The notes under the pieces: model-generated | The model's input: the letters and a program-made list of their open reading frames with translations, nothing else | What the model was told of the DNA's origin: nothing | Database searches by the model: none | Program-made: the position numbers and the translations under genes | In this document: in pieces, positions 17,775-26,999 of the stretch | Layout: the number at the start of each line of letters is the position of its first letter | How positions within the stretch are numbered: the stretch's first letter is position 1 | Source: Holophagaceae bacterium | Lineage (GTDB): Bacteria > Acidobacteriota > Holophagae > Holophagales > Holophagaceae | NCBI GenBank assembly: GCA_021286765.1 | Contig: JAJTBS010000001.1 | Span: forward strand, 744,001-808,000 | Direction of reading: 5' to 3' | Length of the DNA: 64,000 bases

Positions 17775-18206
17775 TCAGCGGTCGCCCCGGAAGCGGCGCA
17801 GCAGCGCGATGAGGCGATCCGGGTCCAGCAGGCGGAGGTCCAGCCCGCCCGCGTGAAGCAGGCCACCGGCCCAGCCAGTGGCCGGGTCATCCTCGTCGAT
17901 ATCTCGGAAGGTCGCCGCAGGCGCATCGATCACCCCGATCATCCGCTCGATGGGGATGGCCAGCCGGGGGCGCAGCACGGCCATGGCCATGGGAGGGGCC
18001 GTGGGGACGGCGCAGCCCGGGAGGTCGACCCAGGCGAGAACGGGCAGGAACTCCCCCTGGAAGACCACCACGCCCTGAATGCCCTGAGGGCGGCCCGGCA
18101 GGGGGGAGACGGTCTCCATTCCCACCACCTCGCGCAGGTCCAGCGTGGACAGGGCCAAATCCATCCCGGATGCCCGCACATGGAGCCATGAGCCCTGCTC
18201 AGACAC
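17775..18206 (-). CDS. CheW-like coupling protein
   Basis: A 143-residue single CheW domain, with the beta-strand pattern LALSTLDLREVVGMETVSPLPG, then GRPQGIQGVVVFQGEFLPVLAWVDL and IPIERMIGVIDAP. CheW scaffolds receptors to CheA. Its start overlaps the end of cheA by 8 bp, so the pair is translated together. It is somewhat divergent (shorter C-terminus than E. coli CheW), in line with an alternative, non-flagellar chemosensory pathway; that last point is inference. Confidence 0.85.
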   Translation of the reverse strand: MSEQGSWLHVRASGMDLALSTLDLREVVGMETVSPLPGRPQGIQGVVVFQGEFLPVLAWVDLPGCAVPTAPPMAMAVLRPRLAIPIERMIGVIDAPAATFRDIDEDDPATGWAGGLLHAGGLDLRLLDPDRLIALLRRFRGDR

Positions 18207-20256
18207 GGGCCACCCTCCTCATCAGGGAGTCCATGGCCAGACCCAGCATGGCATCGGGGTCCAGGACCCAGAGGATGCCCTCCTCCTGGACGCTGCCCCC
18301 CATGATGCCTGCGGTATGGGCCAACTCGGGCAGGCTGCGCAGCAGCACCTCACCCCGGCCCACGATCTCATCCACGCCCAGGGCCACTTCCACGCTCCGG
18401 GCCGCGGCACCTTGCTGGCCCAGCACCACGAAGGCGCGCTGCCCGTCCGGTTCCGGCAGGCCCAAACAGGCCTGGAGGGACTCCAGGGGAAGGGATTCGC
18501 CGAGCACCCGGACCTGATCGCCGCCCCGGCAGACCTGCCGCCCGGCCTGGACCCGGACCACGCTGCCCAGCGGAATGCCGAAGGGCTGGCCAGCACAGCG
18601 CACCTTGAGACAGCTCACCACAGCCCGGCTCAGCGGGAAGCTCAAGCGGATGAGGCTGCCCCGCCGGACCTCGCTTGAGAGGTGCACTTCGCCGCCCAGG
18701 GCCTCGATTTCGGCCCGTACCACGTCCATGCCCACACCACGGCCGGAAAGCTGGGTGGGCTTGTCTTGGGTGGAGAAGCCGGGTTCCAGCGTCAGGCGAT
18801 GCAGCCGCTCCGGGGTGGGGTTGTCGCCGGCCTTCAGCAGGCCCAACTCGATGCCACGGGCCTGGATGCGCTCCAGGTGGAAGCCCCGCCCGTCATCCCG
18901 GATGTCGAACCGGAGGTTTCGCCCCCGCTGGGATGCGGAGATCCGCAGGGATCCGGTTTCGCTCTTGCCCAGGGCGGCCCGCTCGGAAGGCGGCTCCAGG
19001 CCGTGATCCACGGCATTCCTCACCAGATGAAGAAAGGGCTCCGTGAGCCGCCCGAGGATGCTCCGCTCCAGTTCCAGGTCGCCCCCCTGGAAGGTGAGCT
19101 TGACGGGCTTGCCGGTATCCCGGCTGAGGCCCTTCACCATGGGTTCGATGCGAGAAAACAGGCTTTCGACCTTGACCATGCGCATCTGCAGCAGCGATTT
19201 CTGGACATCCAGGAGGCCATCTTCCATCTGCCCCATCAGGGCCATCGGACGATCATCATCGCTGGCCCGACGGGTCCGGTTCAGCAGCTGGCTGGCCGCA
19301 TCGCGCAGCTGGCCGACGGCCATGAGGCGGGCCTCCAGGGCCTCGACCCGTTGGGCGGGGAGTCGGAGGATCTCCACCTCCTGCGCAGGCGACGCCGCAG
19401 CTGACGCGACCGGAACCGGCTCCTTCTCCTCGGAGGGGGGAGGGACGGCCTCCTCGGCCCTGAGGCTGGCCGGCACCCGCGCCGGATCGGCCAGCAGGGC
19501 CAGGCCAAGCAACTCACCTTCCAGGGCTGGAAGCCGGCTCGGTTCGAGATCAGAGCAGGCGATCATCAGGAGGAAAGCCAGCCCCTCGCGGTCCTCCGGA
19601 ACATCCCAGGGCAGCGTGGAGATGAGCTCGCCGAATGACCCCAGCGCTTCGCCATAGACCCGGAGCCTCTCGTCGAAGGTGGCGAAGTCCAGGCAGATCC
19701 TCACCCCATGGATGGGCATCCCGCTCAGAAGCAGGGAGGTCACCCGGGTGTGCTCATATTCCGAGAGGGCCTTCAGGGTATCGGGGGGCAGATCCAGCAT
19801 GGAGGTGAGGTCCTGGGCCCCCCCCTCCGCAGGGCGGGCCAGGGCCTCCAGTTCCCCCAGCTGCCTTCGCAGGGGCTGCAGGTAGTCCTCAGGCTCCGAG
19901 CGCCCCCTGCGCAGGCCCCCCACGCCCGATTCCAGGGCCAGGATGCCCGCCTCGAGCGTCTCCACCAGGGAATCCGTGGAACGCAGGCGGCCCTTGCGCA
20001 TGAGGTCGAAGATGTCCTCCATGCGATGCGCGGCCTTGCTGAAGCTGGGAAAGCCCAGCATGCCCGCCATCCCCTTGAGGGTGTGCGTGGTCCGGAACAG
20101 GGCGTTCACCGAGGCCTGGACCACGTGGGCGGGCTGAGGCTCCTTCAGGGTGGCAAGGGTCTGCCGGGCCTGTACGAACAGGTCCTCGAACTCAGCCCAG
20201 ACATCGTCGAAGGATTGATCCAAGTGAAAGCCCTCTGGTTCCTGAGGCATCGGCAT
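18199..20256 (-). CDS. cheA: CheA-type histidine kinase
   Basis: 685 residues: an HPt (P1) domain at the N-terminus with phospho-His58 in RTTHTLKGMAGMLGF, a variable linker without an obvious P2 CheY-binding domain, a dimerisation helix region, a HATPase (HLVRNAVDHGLE, DIRDDGRGFHLE, GRGVGMDVVR) and a C-terminal CheW-like P5 domain (LKVRCAGQPFGIPLG). All catalytic motifs are intact. A GGAGGG site lies 5 nt before the start. No CheY, CheB or CheR gene lies nearby, so the output and adaptation partners must be elsewhere or absent. Confidence 0.92.
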   Translation of the reverse strand: MPMPQEPEGFHLDQSFDDVWAEFEDLFVQARQTLATLKEPQPAHVVQASVNALFRTTHTLKGMAGMLGFPSFSKAAHRMEDIFDLMRKGRLRSTDSLVETLEAGILALESGVGGLRRGRSEPEDYLQPLRRQLGELEALARPAEGGAQDLTSMLDLPPDTLKALSEYEHTRVTSLLLSGMPIHGVRICLDFATFDERLRVYGEALGSFGELISTLPWDVPEDREGLAFLLMIACSDLEPSRLPALEGELLGLALLADPARVPASLRAEEAVPPPSEEKEPVPVASAAASPAQEVEILRLPAQRVEALEARLMAVGQLRDAASQLLNRTRRASDDDRPMALMGQMEDGLLDVQKSLLQMRMVKVESLFSRIEPMVKGLSRDTGKPVKLTFQGGDLELERSILGRLTEPFLHLVRNAVDHGLEPPSERAALGKSETGSLRISASQRGRNLRFDIRDDGRGFHLERIQARGIELGLLKAGDNPTPERLHRLTLEPGFSTQDKPTQLSGRGVGMDVVRAEIEALGGEVHLSSEVRRGSLIRLSFPLSRAVVSCLKVRCAGQPFGIPLGSVVRVQAGRQVCRGGDQVRVLGESLPLESLQACLGLPEPDGQRAFVVLGQQGAAARSVEVALGVDEIVGRGEVLLRSLPELAHTAGIMGGSVQEEGILWVLDPDAMLGLAMDSLMRRVARV

Positions 20257-20318
20257 CGGGCCCTCCGGTCTGGAATCCCGACGATCCCCGACGCCACCCT
20301 GGGCACTACACTGGGCCC

Positions 20319-21104
20319 ATGCGCACCCTCGCCGTCCTGCCCTCCCGCTTCCAGGCCACCCGGTTTCCCGGCAAGCCCCTCGCCCCCATCGCCGGAAAGC
20401 CCATGATCCAGTGGGTCTTCGAGGCGGCCCAGCGGGCCCGGGGCGTCGACCGGGTGGTGGTTGCCACGGACGATGAGCGCATCGCGGCCACCGTGCAGGG
20501 GTTCGGCGGCGAGGCGATCATGACAGACCCCGCCCTGCCCTCCGGCACGGATCGGGCTGCCACGGCCCTGGTGGCCCTGGGCGAGGCCTTTGATTGCATT
20601 CTCAATATCCAGGGGGATGAACCGGCCATGCACCCCGACACAGTGGCGGCCGTGGTCGCCCTGATGCAGGCCCAGCCGGACCTTCCCATCGCCACGGCCG
20701 CCTGCCCCTTCGGCCATCCGGATGAGCTCTTCAACCCGAACGCCGTGAAGGTGGTCGTGGATGATCGCCATCGGGCCCTCTACTTCAGCCGCAGCCCCAT
20801 TCCCTACCTGCGGAACGGTTCCATCTTCGAGCCGGATTTCCGGCCCTGGATGCAGCCCGGGCAGCTCGCCCACTTCCGCCGTCACCTGGGCATCTACGCC
20901 TACCGGCCCGAGGCGCTGCGCACCTTCACCCAGCTGGCACCCCACCCCCTCGAACAGCTGGAGATGCTGGAGCAGCTCCGGGCCCTGGGAGCAGGCATGG
21001 CCATCGGCGTGGCCGACACACCCCACTTGAGCCTGGGCGTGGATGTGCCGGCGGACGTGCCAGCGGCCGAGGCCCTGCTTCGGGAGCGGGGACTGGCGCG
21101 GTAG
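20319..21104 (+). CDS. kdsB: 3-deoxy-manno-octulosonate cytidylyltransferase (CMP-Kdo synthetase)
   Basis: A 261-residue nucleotidyltransferase that activates Kdo with CTP for lipopolysaccharide core assembly. Motifs: LAVLPSRFQATRFPGKPLA, the nucleotide loop DRVVVATDDERI, SGTDRAA, the metal site NIQGDEPAM, YFSRSPIPYLR and HLGIYAYRPE. Length is normal. It is divergent from cheA. Its presence is a clear sign of an outer membrane with LPS. Confidence 0.96.
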   Translation: MRTLAVLPSRFQATRFPGKPLAPIAGKPMIQWVFEAAQRARGVDRVVVATDDERIAATVQGFGGEAIMTDPALPSGTDRAATALVALGEAFDCILNIQGDEPAMHPDTVAAVVALMQAQPDLPIATAACPFGHPDELFNPNAVKVVVDDRHRALYFSRSPIPYLRNGSIFEPDFRPWMQPGQLAHFRRHLGIYAYRPEALRTFTQLAPHPLEQLEMLEQLRALGAGMAIGVADTPHLSLGVDVPADVPAAEALLRERGLAR

Positions 21105-21147
21105 ACTCGGAGGCTGGGCCCCGGCCCGTCCCCGCCAGGAGAAACGC

Positions 21148-22116
21148 GTGAACCACCATAAAGTCATCGTGATCGGTACGGGCCCCGCCGGGTACACCGC
21201 AGCCCTCTACACCTCCCGGGCCAACCTGGCTCCCCTGGTCTTCGAGGGGGTCCAGCCCGGTGGCCAGCTCACCATCACCACCGAGGTCGAGAACTTCCCC
21301 GGCTTCCGCAAGGGCATCGACGGCCCGGCCCTCATGGAGGAGATGCGCGAGCAGGTGCTCCGCTTCGGAACCACGATCAAGTCCGAAACGGTTCTCAAGG
21401 CCGACCTGCAGAGCCGGCCCTTCCGCCTGACCACCGACAAGGGCGAGTACACCGCCGATGCCGTGATCATCGCCACCGGCGCCTCGGCCATGTGGCTGGG
21501 CATCGACAAGGACGAGCAGCTCTCCCGCTCCGGCGGCGGTGTCAGCGCCTGCGCCACCTGCGACGGCTTCTTCTTCCGCGGCAAGGAGATCGCCGTGGTG
21601 GGCGGCGGCGACACGGCGGTGGAGGAGGCCACCTTCCTCACCAAGTTCGCCACCAAGGTCCACCTCATCCACCGCCGGGACAAGCTGCGCGCCTCCAAGG
21701 CCATGCAGGAGCGCGCCTTCAAGAACGAGAAGATCCAGCCCGTCTGGAACAAGGTCGTGCTGGATGTCCTCACCAACACCATCGAAACGCCCATGGGCGA
21801 GAAGGTGGAGAAGATCCGCGCCCTGAAGCTCAAGGACACGGTGGACGGCAGCGAGTCCGAGCTGCCGGTGGAGGGCCTTTTCGTGGCCATCGGCCACCGG
21901 CCGAACACCAGCCTCTTCGCAGGCCAGCTGCCCATGGACGAGACCGGCTACCTCGTGGTGGAGAAGGGTTCCAGCCGGACCGCCATCCCCGGCGTCTTCG
22001 CATGCGGCGATGTGCAGGACCACACCTATCGCCAGGCCATCACCGCCGCGGGCAGCGGCTGCATGGCCGCCATCGATGCGGAGCGCTGGCTGGCCGAACA
22101 GGGACTGGCCGAATGA
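21148..22116 (+). CDS. trxB: Thioredoxin-disulfide reductase
   Basis: A 322-residue FAD/NADPH flavoprotein that reduces thioredoxin. FAD site GTGPAGYTAALY at the N-terminus, redox pair Cys135/Cys138 in SACATCDGFF, NADPH site VVGGGDTAVEEA and HRRDKLRAS, and the C-terminal FAD motif GVFACGDVQD. The start is the GTG at 21148, preceded by AGGAG; an ATG 105 bp upstream in the same frame falls inside kdsB and would add a non-conserved leader. Confidence 0.95.
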   Translation: MNHHKVIVIGTGPAGYTAALYTSRANLAPLVFEGVQPGGQLTITTEVENFPGFRKGIDGPALMEEMREQVLRFGTTIKSETVLKADLQSRPFRLTTDKGEYTADAVIIATGASAMWLGIDKDEQLSRSGGGVSACATCDGFFFRGKEIAVVGGGDTAVEEATFLTKFATKVHLIHRRDKLRASKAMQERAFKNEKIQPVWNKVVLDVLTNTIETPMGEKVEKIRALKLKDTVDGSESELPVEGLFVAIGHRPNTSLFAGQLPMDETGYLVVEKGSSRTAIPGVFACGDVQDHTYRQAITAAGSGCMAAIDAERWLAEQGLAE

Positions 22117-22126
22117 CGAGCGACAG

Positions 22127-23266
22127 GTGAATGAGCAGCACCTCGAACCTCTGATCCGGCACCCCGAAGGCCGGGCCCTCCGGGCGGAGGTGGATCTGGG
22201 CCGCATCGGGCGGAACCTGGAGCGCATCCGCGCCGCCGCGGGAGGTCGCGAGGTCTGGGGCGTGGTGAAGGCCAACGCCTACGGCCACGGCGCCGTCCCG
22301 GTGAGCCGGGCCCTGGCCGCCGCCGGGGCCCATGGTCTGGCGGTGTCCAGCCTGGAAGAAGGCCTGGAGCTGCGCCGGGGCGGCATCACCGCCCCCGTCC
22401 TCGTGCTGGGCGGCCTCCGCCCGGAGGCCCTCCCGGCCGCCAGTTCAGAGGGCCTGAGCATCGCCGTGGTCGGGCCGGAGCATCTGGCCGAGTACGCGCG
22501 GATCCTGCCGGACCACCCGGTCCAGCTGCACCTGAAGCTGGACACGGGCATGGGACGCTTCGGCCTGCTCCCCTCCGAACTGGGGGACTGCTTGGTCGCC
22601 CTGCGCCTGTTGGCCCCATGGATCAAGGGGGTCATGGGGCACTTCGCCACCGCCGACGATCCCGATCAGGGCTTTGCCCTTCGCCAGCGGCGAGTCTTTG
22701 AGGGCTGCATCGCCCAGCTGGCGGACGCCGGCATCCAACCGTCCCAGCGGCATCACGGCAACAGCGATGCCTGCTTGCGGAACCTCCTGGACCAGGACAC
22801 CCACCTCCGCCCTGGCCTGGCCCTCTTCGGGCTCACCACCCTGCCGGAAGGCCGGCAGCTTGGCCTGGAGCCCGCCCTGGCCCTGGTGGCCGAGGTGGCC
22901 CGGGTCAAGACCGTCCCGGCCGGCACCACGGTGGGCTACGGACGCACCTTCGTGGCGCCGCAGCCCATGCAGATCGCCACGCTGGCCTGCGGCTACGCCG
23001 ACGGATACCGGCGGGACCTGGGGAACCGCGGGGTCGTCGGTTTCGCCGGGCAGACCTTCCCCGTGGTGGGCCGCGTCTCCATGGATTACCTGACGGTGGC
23101 CCTGCCCCTGGGCGCCCAGGTGGCCCCGGGGGATCCCATGACCCTCTTCAGCGCGGATCCGACGGCGCCGCACAGCATCGAGCGCTTGTCGCAGGTGCTC
23201 GCCACCATCCCCTACGAGCTGACCTGCGCCCTCCACCGCCGGATCTCCCGGCGTTATTTCCCTTAA
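22127..23266 (+). CDS. alr: Alanine racemase
   Basis: A 379-residue PLP enzyme interconverting L- and D-alanine for peptidoglycan. PLP Lys48 is in VVKANAYGHGA; the second catalytic Tyr is in the GRVSMDYLTV motif. HLKLDTGMGRFG and the late CGYADGYRRDL are typical. The start is taken as GTG at 22127, 10 bp after the trxB stop; the frame extends further upstream only as a shadow inside trxB. No strong ribosome site is visible, so translation may be coupled to trxB. Confidence 0.94.
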   Translation: MNEQHLEPLIRHPEGRALRAEVDLGRIGRNLERIRAAAGGREVWGVVKANAYGHGAVPVSRALAAAGAHGLAVSSLEEGLELRRGGITAPVLVLGGLRPEALPAASSEGLSIAVVGPEHLAEYARILPDHPVQLHLKLDTGMGRFGLLPSELGDCLVALRLLAPWIKGVMGHFATADDPDQGFALRQRRVFEGCIAQLADAGIQPSQRHHGNSDACLRNLLDQDTHLRPGLALFGLTTLPEGRQLGLEPALALVAEVARVKTVPAGTTVGYGRTFVAPQPMQIATLACGYADGYRRDLGNRGVVGFAGQTFPVVGRVSMDYLTVALPLGAQVAPGDPMTLFSADPTAPHSIERLSQVLATIPYELTCALHRRISRRYFP

Positions 23267-23313
23267 ATCAGGTGCGATCCACACTAATATGAAGGACTTC
23301 CTTCCGGCCCTTC

Positions 23314-24693
23314 ATGAACCTGCTGGTGATCTCCCGCCATGACGACCTCGTCGAACGCCTGAGGATGGCGTTCGAAGGCGCAGGCCACCGCATCGTCCAG
23401 GCCGCCGATCCCCTCGAGGCCCTGGCCCGGGACGCCTGGGGGGAGGCCCAGGTGCTTCTCGTCGATGCCGGGGGCGACCCCATGGATGGCTACCGCCTCT
23501 GCCGGCTGCTGCGGGGCGAGGCCCGGGTGCTCTTCCACAACCTCCCCATATTCCTGATCCTCGATCACGCGGCCACGGAACAGGATCTCAAGGCATTGCA
23601 GGAAGCCCAGGGCGACGGCTTCCTCGCCTCCGGACACACCATCCAGCAGCTGATCAACCACCTCGGCCCGGTGCTGGCCGGCAGCGCATCCCGTGAGGAG
23701 GGGCAGCGGCTCCCCGTCCTGGCGGTGGGCTTCCAGTCCGCCCTCGCCCAGAAGGCCAGGGACATGCTCCACCACTACGGCATGGAGGTGCATTCCCCTC
23801 CCGCCCGCAACGCCGTGGAAGCCCAGCGCGCTCTGAAGGCCCCCGTGCTCCTGGTGGGCCTCTCCGCCGGCGGCGTCGAGGGCGCCCTGGCGGTGCTGTC
23901 CCAGCTGCGGGAGCAGGGCCGCCTACCCTACACGATCCTCGTGGGCCAGATGAAGAACGAGGCCGACCAGCGGCGCCTCCTGCTGGCCGGCATCTCGGAC
24001 TGGGTGCCGCTCCCGCTGCCGGCCCCCCGGCTGGTCCATGCCTGCAAGCGGGCCGTCGAGTGGATGCACGCCCGCCGCATCCAGGCCGAGTACGAATCCG
24101 CCATCCACGACCTGCGCGAACGCCGGAGCATGCTGGAGATCGAGGCCGCCGCCCTGCGCAACGAGGTGCTGACGGATCCCCTGACGGAACTGCTCAACCG
24201 GCGCGCCTTCGACCAGAACCTGGACCACGCGGTCCGGCAGTGGGAGCGGCACCGGCGCGCCTTCGTCCTCGTCCTCGGTGATGTGGACCACTTCAAGCTG
24301 ATCAACGACCGCTTCGGCCATCCCGTGGGCGACGAGGTGCTCCGCCAGCTGGCCGGCCGCATCCGCTCGGCGCTCCGCAAGTCCGACCTCGCCTTCCGCA
24401 TCGGCGGCGAGGAGTTCGCCGTGCTCCTGACGGAAACCAGCCTCAAGGCCGGAGCGGATGTGGCCAACAAGCTGCGGCGCCGCATTGACGAGGATCCCAT
24501 CGTGCTGCCCGGGGGCCAGACCATCTTCCCCACCATGAGCTTTGGTGTGGGCGGGCCCGGCGCCCCCAACCTCAGCGCCCTGATGGCCGAGGTGGACAAG
24601 GCGCTCTACCGCGCCAAGAGCCTGGGGCGGAACCGGGTCGTGGTCTCCGGTGACGGCGAATTCCCGCCCCGAACCATCAGCGTCGGAAGCTGA
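23314..24693 (+). CDS. Diguanylate cyclase with two receiver-like domains
   Basis: 459 residues. The first receiver-like domain (about 2-120) keeps an Asp in VLLVDAGGDPMDG. A second (about 134-245) has VLLVGLSAGG where the phospho-Asp should be, so it looks non-phosphorylatable. A helix leads into the GGDEF domain (about 285-450), with the GTP site GDVDHFKLINDRFGH, the active motif GGEEF at 364-368 and an RKSD I-site five residues before it. The protein should therefore make c-di-GMP and be product-inhibited. It has no membrane segments. Its 3' end overlaps the LptD-family gene on the other strand by 17 bp. Confidence 0.9.
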   Translation: MNLLVISRHDDLVERLRMAFEGAGHRIVQAADPLEALARDAWGEAQVLLVDAGGDPMDGYRLCRLLRGEARVLFHNLPIFLILDHAATEQDLKALQEAQGDGFLASGHTIQQLINHLGPVLAGSASREEGQRLPVLAVGFQSALAQKARDMLHHYGMEVHSPPARNAVEAQRALKAPVLLVGLSAGGVEGALAVLSQLREQGRLPYTILVGQMKNEADQRRLLLAGISDWVPLPLPAPRLVHACKRAVEWMHARRIQAEYESAIHDLRERRSMLEIEAAALRNEVLTDPLTELLNRRAFDQNLDHAVRQWERHRRAFVLVLGDVDHFKLINDRFGHPVGDEVLRQLAGRIRSALRKSDLAFRIGGEEFAVLLTETSLKAGADVANKLRRRIDEDPIVLPGGQTIFPTMSFGVGGPGAPNLSALMAEVDKALYRAKSLGRNRVVVSGDGEFPPRTISVGS

Positions 24694-26992
24694 ACAGGTC
24701 GCCGAGTCCCCGCAGCGTCAGGGTCAGGTCCACACGATCCTCCCGCCCCCCCGACACCAGAGCCGTGTTCATGGCCAGGTGGCTGTATTTGAGGACATAG
24801 GCCACGCAGGGCTGGACATAGGCCAGGGCCACCTGGCTCGAGGCGAAGCCGTGGTTCCGGAAATCATAGTTGGCGCTGAATTCCAGCCTGACACGGTCGT
24901 CCCAGAGCCGCTGGAGACCGCCGAACTGGAGCCCCTGCTGGCGGACCAGGAACCGGTTGATGCCCGTGGAGAAGTAGGCCAGGTTGAAGCGGCCGCCATC
25001 CCGGCCCTTCACATCCACGCTGAGGGCATTGTCCGAGCCCCCGGCCCCGATGTCCGAGGAGCGGCGCAGGCTGATGCGCCAGCGGTCATCGGGCTCCACA
25101 TCCAGGTCCGTGTCCAGGGAGGACCAGCCTTTCTTGTAGCGTCCGTCGCTGAGGATGATCGGAGTGGCATGGTACCGGGTGGCCACACGCAGCCGGGCCA
25201 GATCCGCGAAGCCGGAGCCCGCCCCGGAGCGCCCCAGGAGGTGCTGCTTGAATCCCACCTCGAAACTCCGCTCGCCGGAGGCACTGTCATTGACCCCGGG
25301 GAACGAATCCACGGCATCGAACCGGGGAAGGATGCCGGCCTCGCCGAAACGGCTGGTCTCCGTCAGCCCGAAGTAGGGTTCGACCACGTGCTTGAGTTCG
25401 CCCTGGTAACCCAGGATGGACACGTCCTTGAAGCTGCGCCCGACCTGAGGCCCCGACAGGCGGAGATGGCTGGAGAGCAGGAAGCGCGTCGCCGGAACCC
25501 CGTCCACCTGGAAGGGGCTGGTGGCCGGATCCACCACGGTGCCATCGGCCCCGCCGGCCGGATCGAACACAGCGGAGGACAGCGTGGAGCTGTAGTGGGT
25601 GGCGCGCCCCAGGAGCTCGAAGTCGGCCCGGAAGGGGCCCCACTGCCCCAGTCGGCCATGGATGCGGGTGTTGGCGTCCTGGCGGTCCCAGGCGTAGCTC
25701 TGGTCCGGTACGGAGGAGCTGCCCTCAATGCGGTAGGCGAAGCGGCCCAGGCGCACCCCGCCGTCCACGTACAGCTGACCCAGGAGGGGGACCGGGAAGA
25801 ACCGGAATTCCCCCTGGGGGAGGGTCTGCCGGCGGAGGGAGGCTGGGAACTGGGCGCTGTAGAAGGGGTCGCCCTGGTCCTTGGTGAAGAAGAAGCTCCT
25901 CTGTTCCGCCGCCGAAAGGCTGAGGCTGCCGAAGGTGAAGCTGCGCCCGAGGTACAGGGCCGAATCGAAGCTGGTGGCGCCCAGGGAGCCGAGGCCCTTC
26001 CCGAAGTCGGCATCCACGAAGTTGTCCGAGGCCTGGTTCACATCCGCCGTCAGCTGCCACCCATCCTCGCGCTGCCAGACCTCCTTCAGGCTGTAGCGGT
26101 AGCGGTGGGTGTCCAGGCTCCGCTGGTGGATGGTCTCGCCGGAGAAGCTGCCCTGATGCGTGAGGTCTGGCCGCCACCGGAGCTCCCCACCCCAGAGCAT
26201 GCCCTCCTTGCTCAGATACTCCGGCGAAAAGGTGGTGTCCGCCGAATCGCCCAGCACCTGGAAGTAGGAGAGCCCCACCGTGGAGCCGAAGGAGCTGGAG
26301 AGGCCCAGGCGCGGAGGCAGCAGGCCCGAGGTGCGCTCCGCCTGGGCCGGATAGAGGGCATAGGGCAGGTAGAAGATGGGTACGGAGCCCAGCAGGACCC
26401 GGGTGTTCCACAGGGTGGCGAAGCCATCGAGATCCACCTTCAGACTGGAGAGCTTGGCGGTCCAGCCTGGTTTCTCCTCAGGGCAGGGGCTTAGCTCCAC
26501 CTCATCAAAAGACCAGGTGCGCAGGGTGGTGAAGGCCACGTGGCCGGAGCGGAGGGTCCAGGAGGGCGGCAGATCCATCTGCAGCGCCCAGGCTTCGCCT
26601 GAGCGAAGCCCCCAGTCCATCTGCAGGCGCTCCCCGCGCAAGCGGAGGCCCGGCCCTTCCAGGCGGATGTGCCCCTCGGCGATGAGGCGGCCCTCGGGAA
26701 TGCGGTACTCGATGCGATCGGCCAGGAGGAGCAGGCCTTCCGCCTGGATGGCGCCCTGTTCGAGGATCCAGACATCGCCCACCTCCCGCACCCGATCCCC
26801 CCGCCAGTCGAAGGGCACCCGGGAGTTCCCGGGGCCCTTCTCGATACGGAAAGGACGGAGGGGGAGCAGCTCCGCCGGGGTGGGCGCGTCCAGGAAGGGG
26901 ATCGCCGGGGTCGGCGGCAGGCCCTGGGCGGCCAGGAAAGCTGGCAGGGCGCTTAGAACCAAGCCTCTGCTTCGCCTCCGGAAACGGCCCAT
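24677..26992 (-). CDS. lptD: LptD-family LPS-assembly outer membrane protein
   Basis: A 771-residue protein with a short signal peptide (RRRSRGLVLSALPAFLAAQG), an OstA-like N-terminal domain (about 70-190: WILEQGAIQAEGLLLLADRI, RLIAEGHIRLEG) and a large C-terminal beta-barrel region ending in aromatic residue patterns (last residues DLFSFRR). The strands LPYALYPAQAERTSGLLPPR and the long Tyr/Trp/Phe-alternating region fit LptD, which inserts LPS into the outer leaflet. Few Cys are present (the E. coli pattern of four disulfide Cys is not evident). The start at 26992 is 7 bp past the ZIP gene stop; the frame continues upstream only as shadow. Confidence 0.82.
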   Translation of the reverse strand: MGRFRRRSRGLVLSALPAFLAAQGLPPTPAIPFLDAPTPAELLPLRPFRIEKGPGNSRVPFDWRGDRVREVGDVWILEQGAIQAEGLLLLADRIEYRIPEGRLIAEGHIRLEGPGLRLRGERLQMDWGLRSGEAWALQMDLPPSWTLRSGHVAFTTLRTWSFDEVELSPCPEEKPGWTAKLSSLKVDLDGFATLWNTRVLLGSVPIFYLPYALYPAQAERTSGLLPPRLGLSSSFGSTVGLSYFQVLGDSADTTFSPEYLSKEGMLWGGELRWRPDLTHQGSFSGETIHQRSLDTHRYRYSLKEVWQREDGWQLTADVNQASDNFVDADFGKGLGSLGATSFDSALYLGRSFTFGSLSLSAAEQRSFFFTKDQGDPFYSAQFPASLRRQTLPQGEFRFFPVPLLGQLYVDGGVRLGRFAYRIEGSSSVPDQSYAWDRQDANTRIHGRLGQWGPFRADFELLGRATHYSSTLSSAVFDPAGGADGTVVDPATSPFQVDGVPATRFLLSSHLRLSGPQVGRSFKDVSILGYQGELKHVVEPYFGLTETSRFGEAGILPRFDAVDSFPGVNDSASGERSFEVGFKQHLLGRSGAGSGFADLARLRVATRYHATPIILSDGRYKKGWSSLDTDLDVEPDDRWRISLRRSSDIGAGGSDNALSVDVKGRDGGRFNLAYFSTGINRFLVRQQGLQFGGLQRLWDDRVRLEFSANYDFRNHGFASSQVALAYVQPCVAYVLKYSHLAMNTALVSGGREDRVDLTLTLRGLGDLFSFRR

Positions 26993-26999
26993 GCCGAGC

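Noticed and set aside
24650-26494. 614-codon open frame opposite the LptD-family gene
   Set aside because: No signal or domain, composition of a shadow frame, complements a well-supported coding strand.
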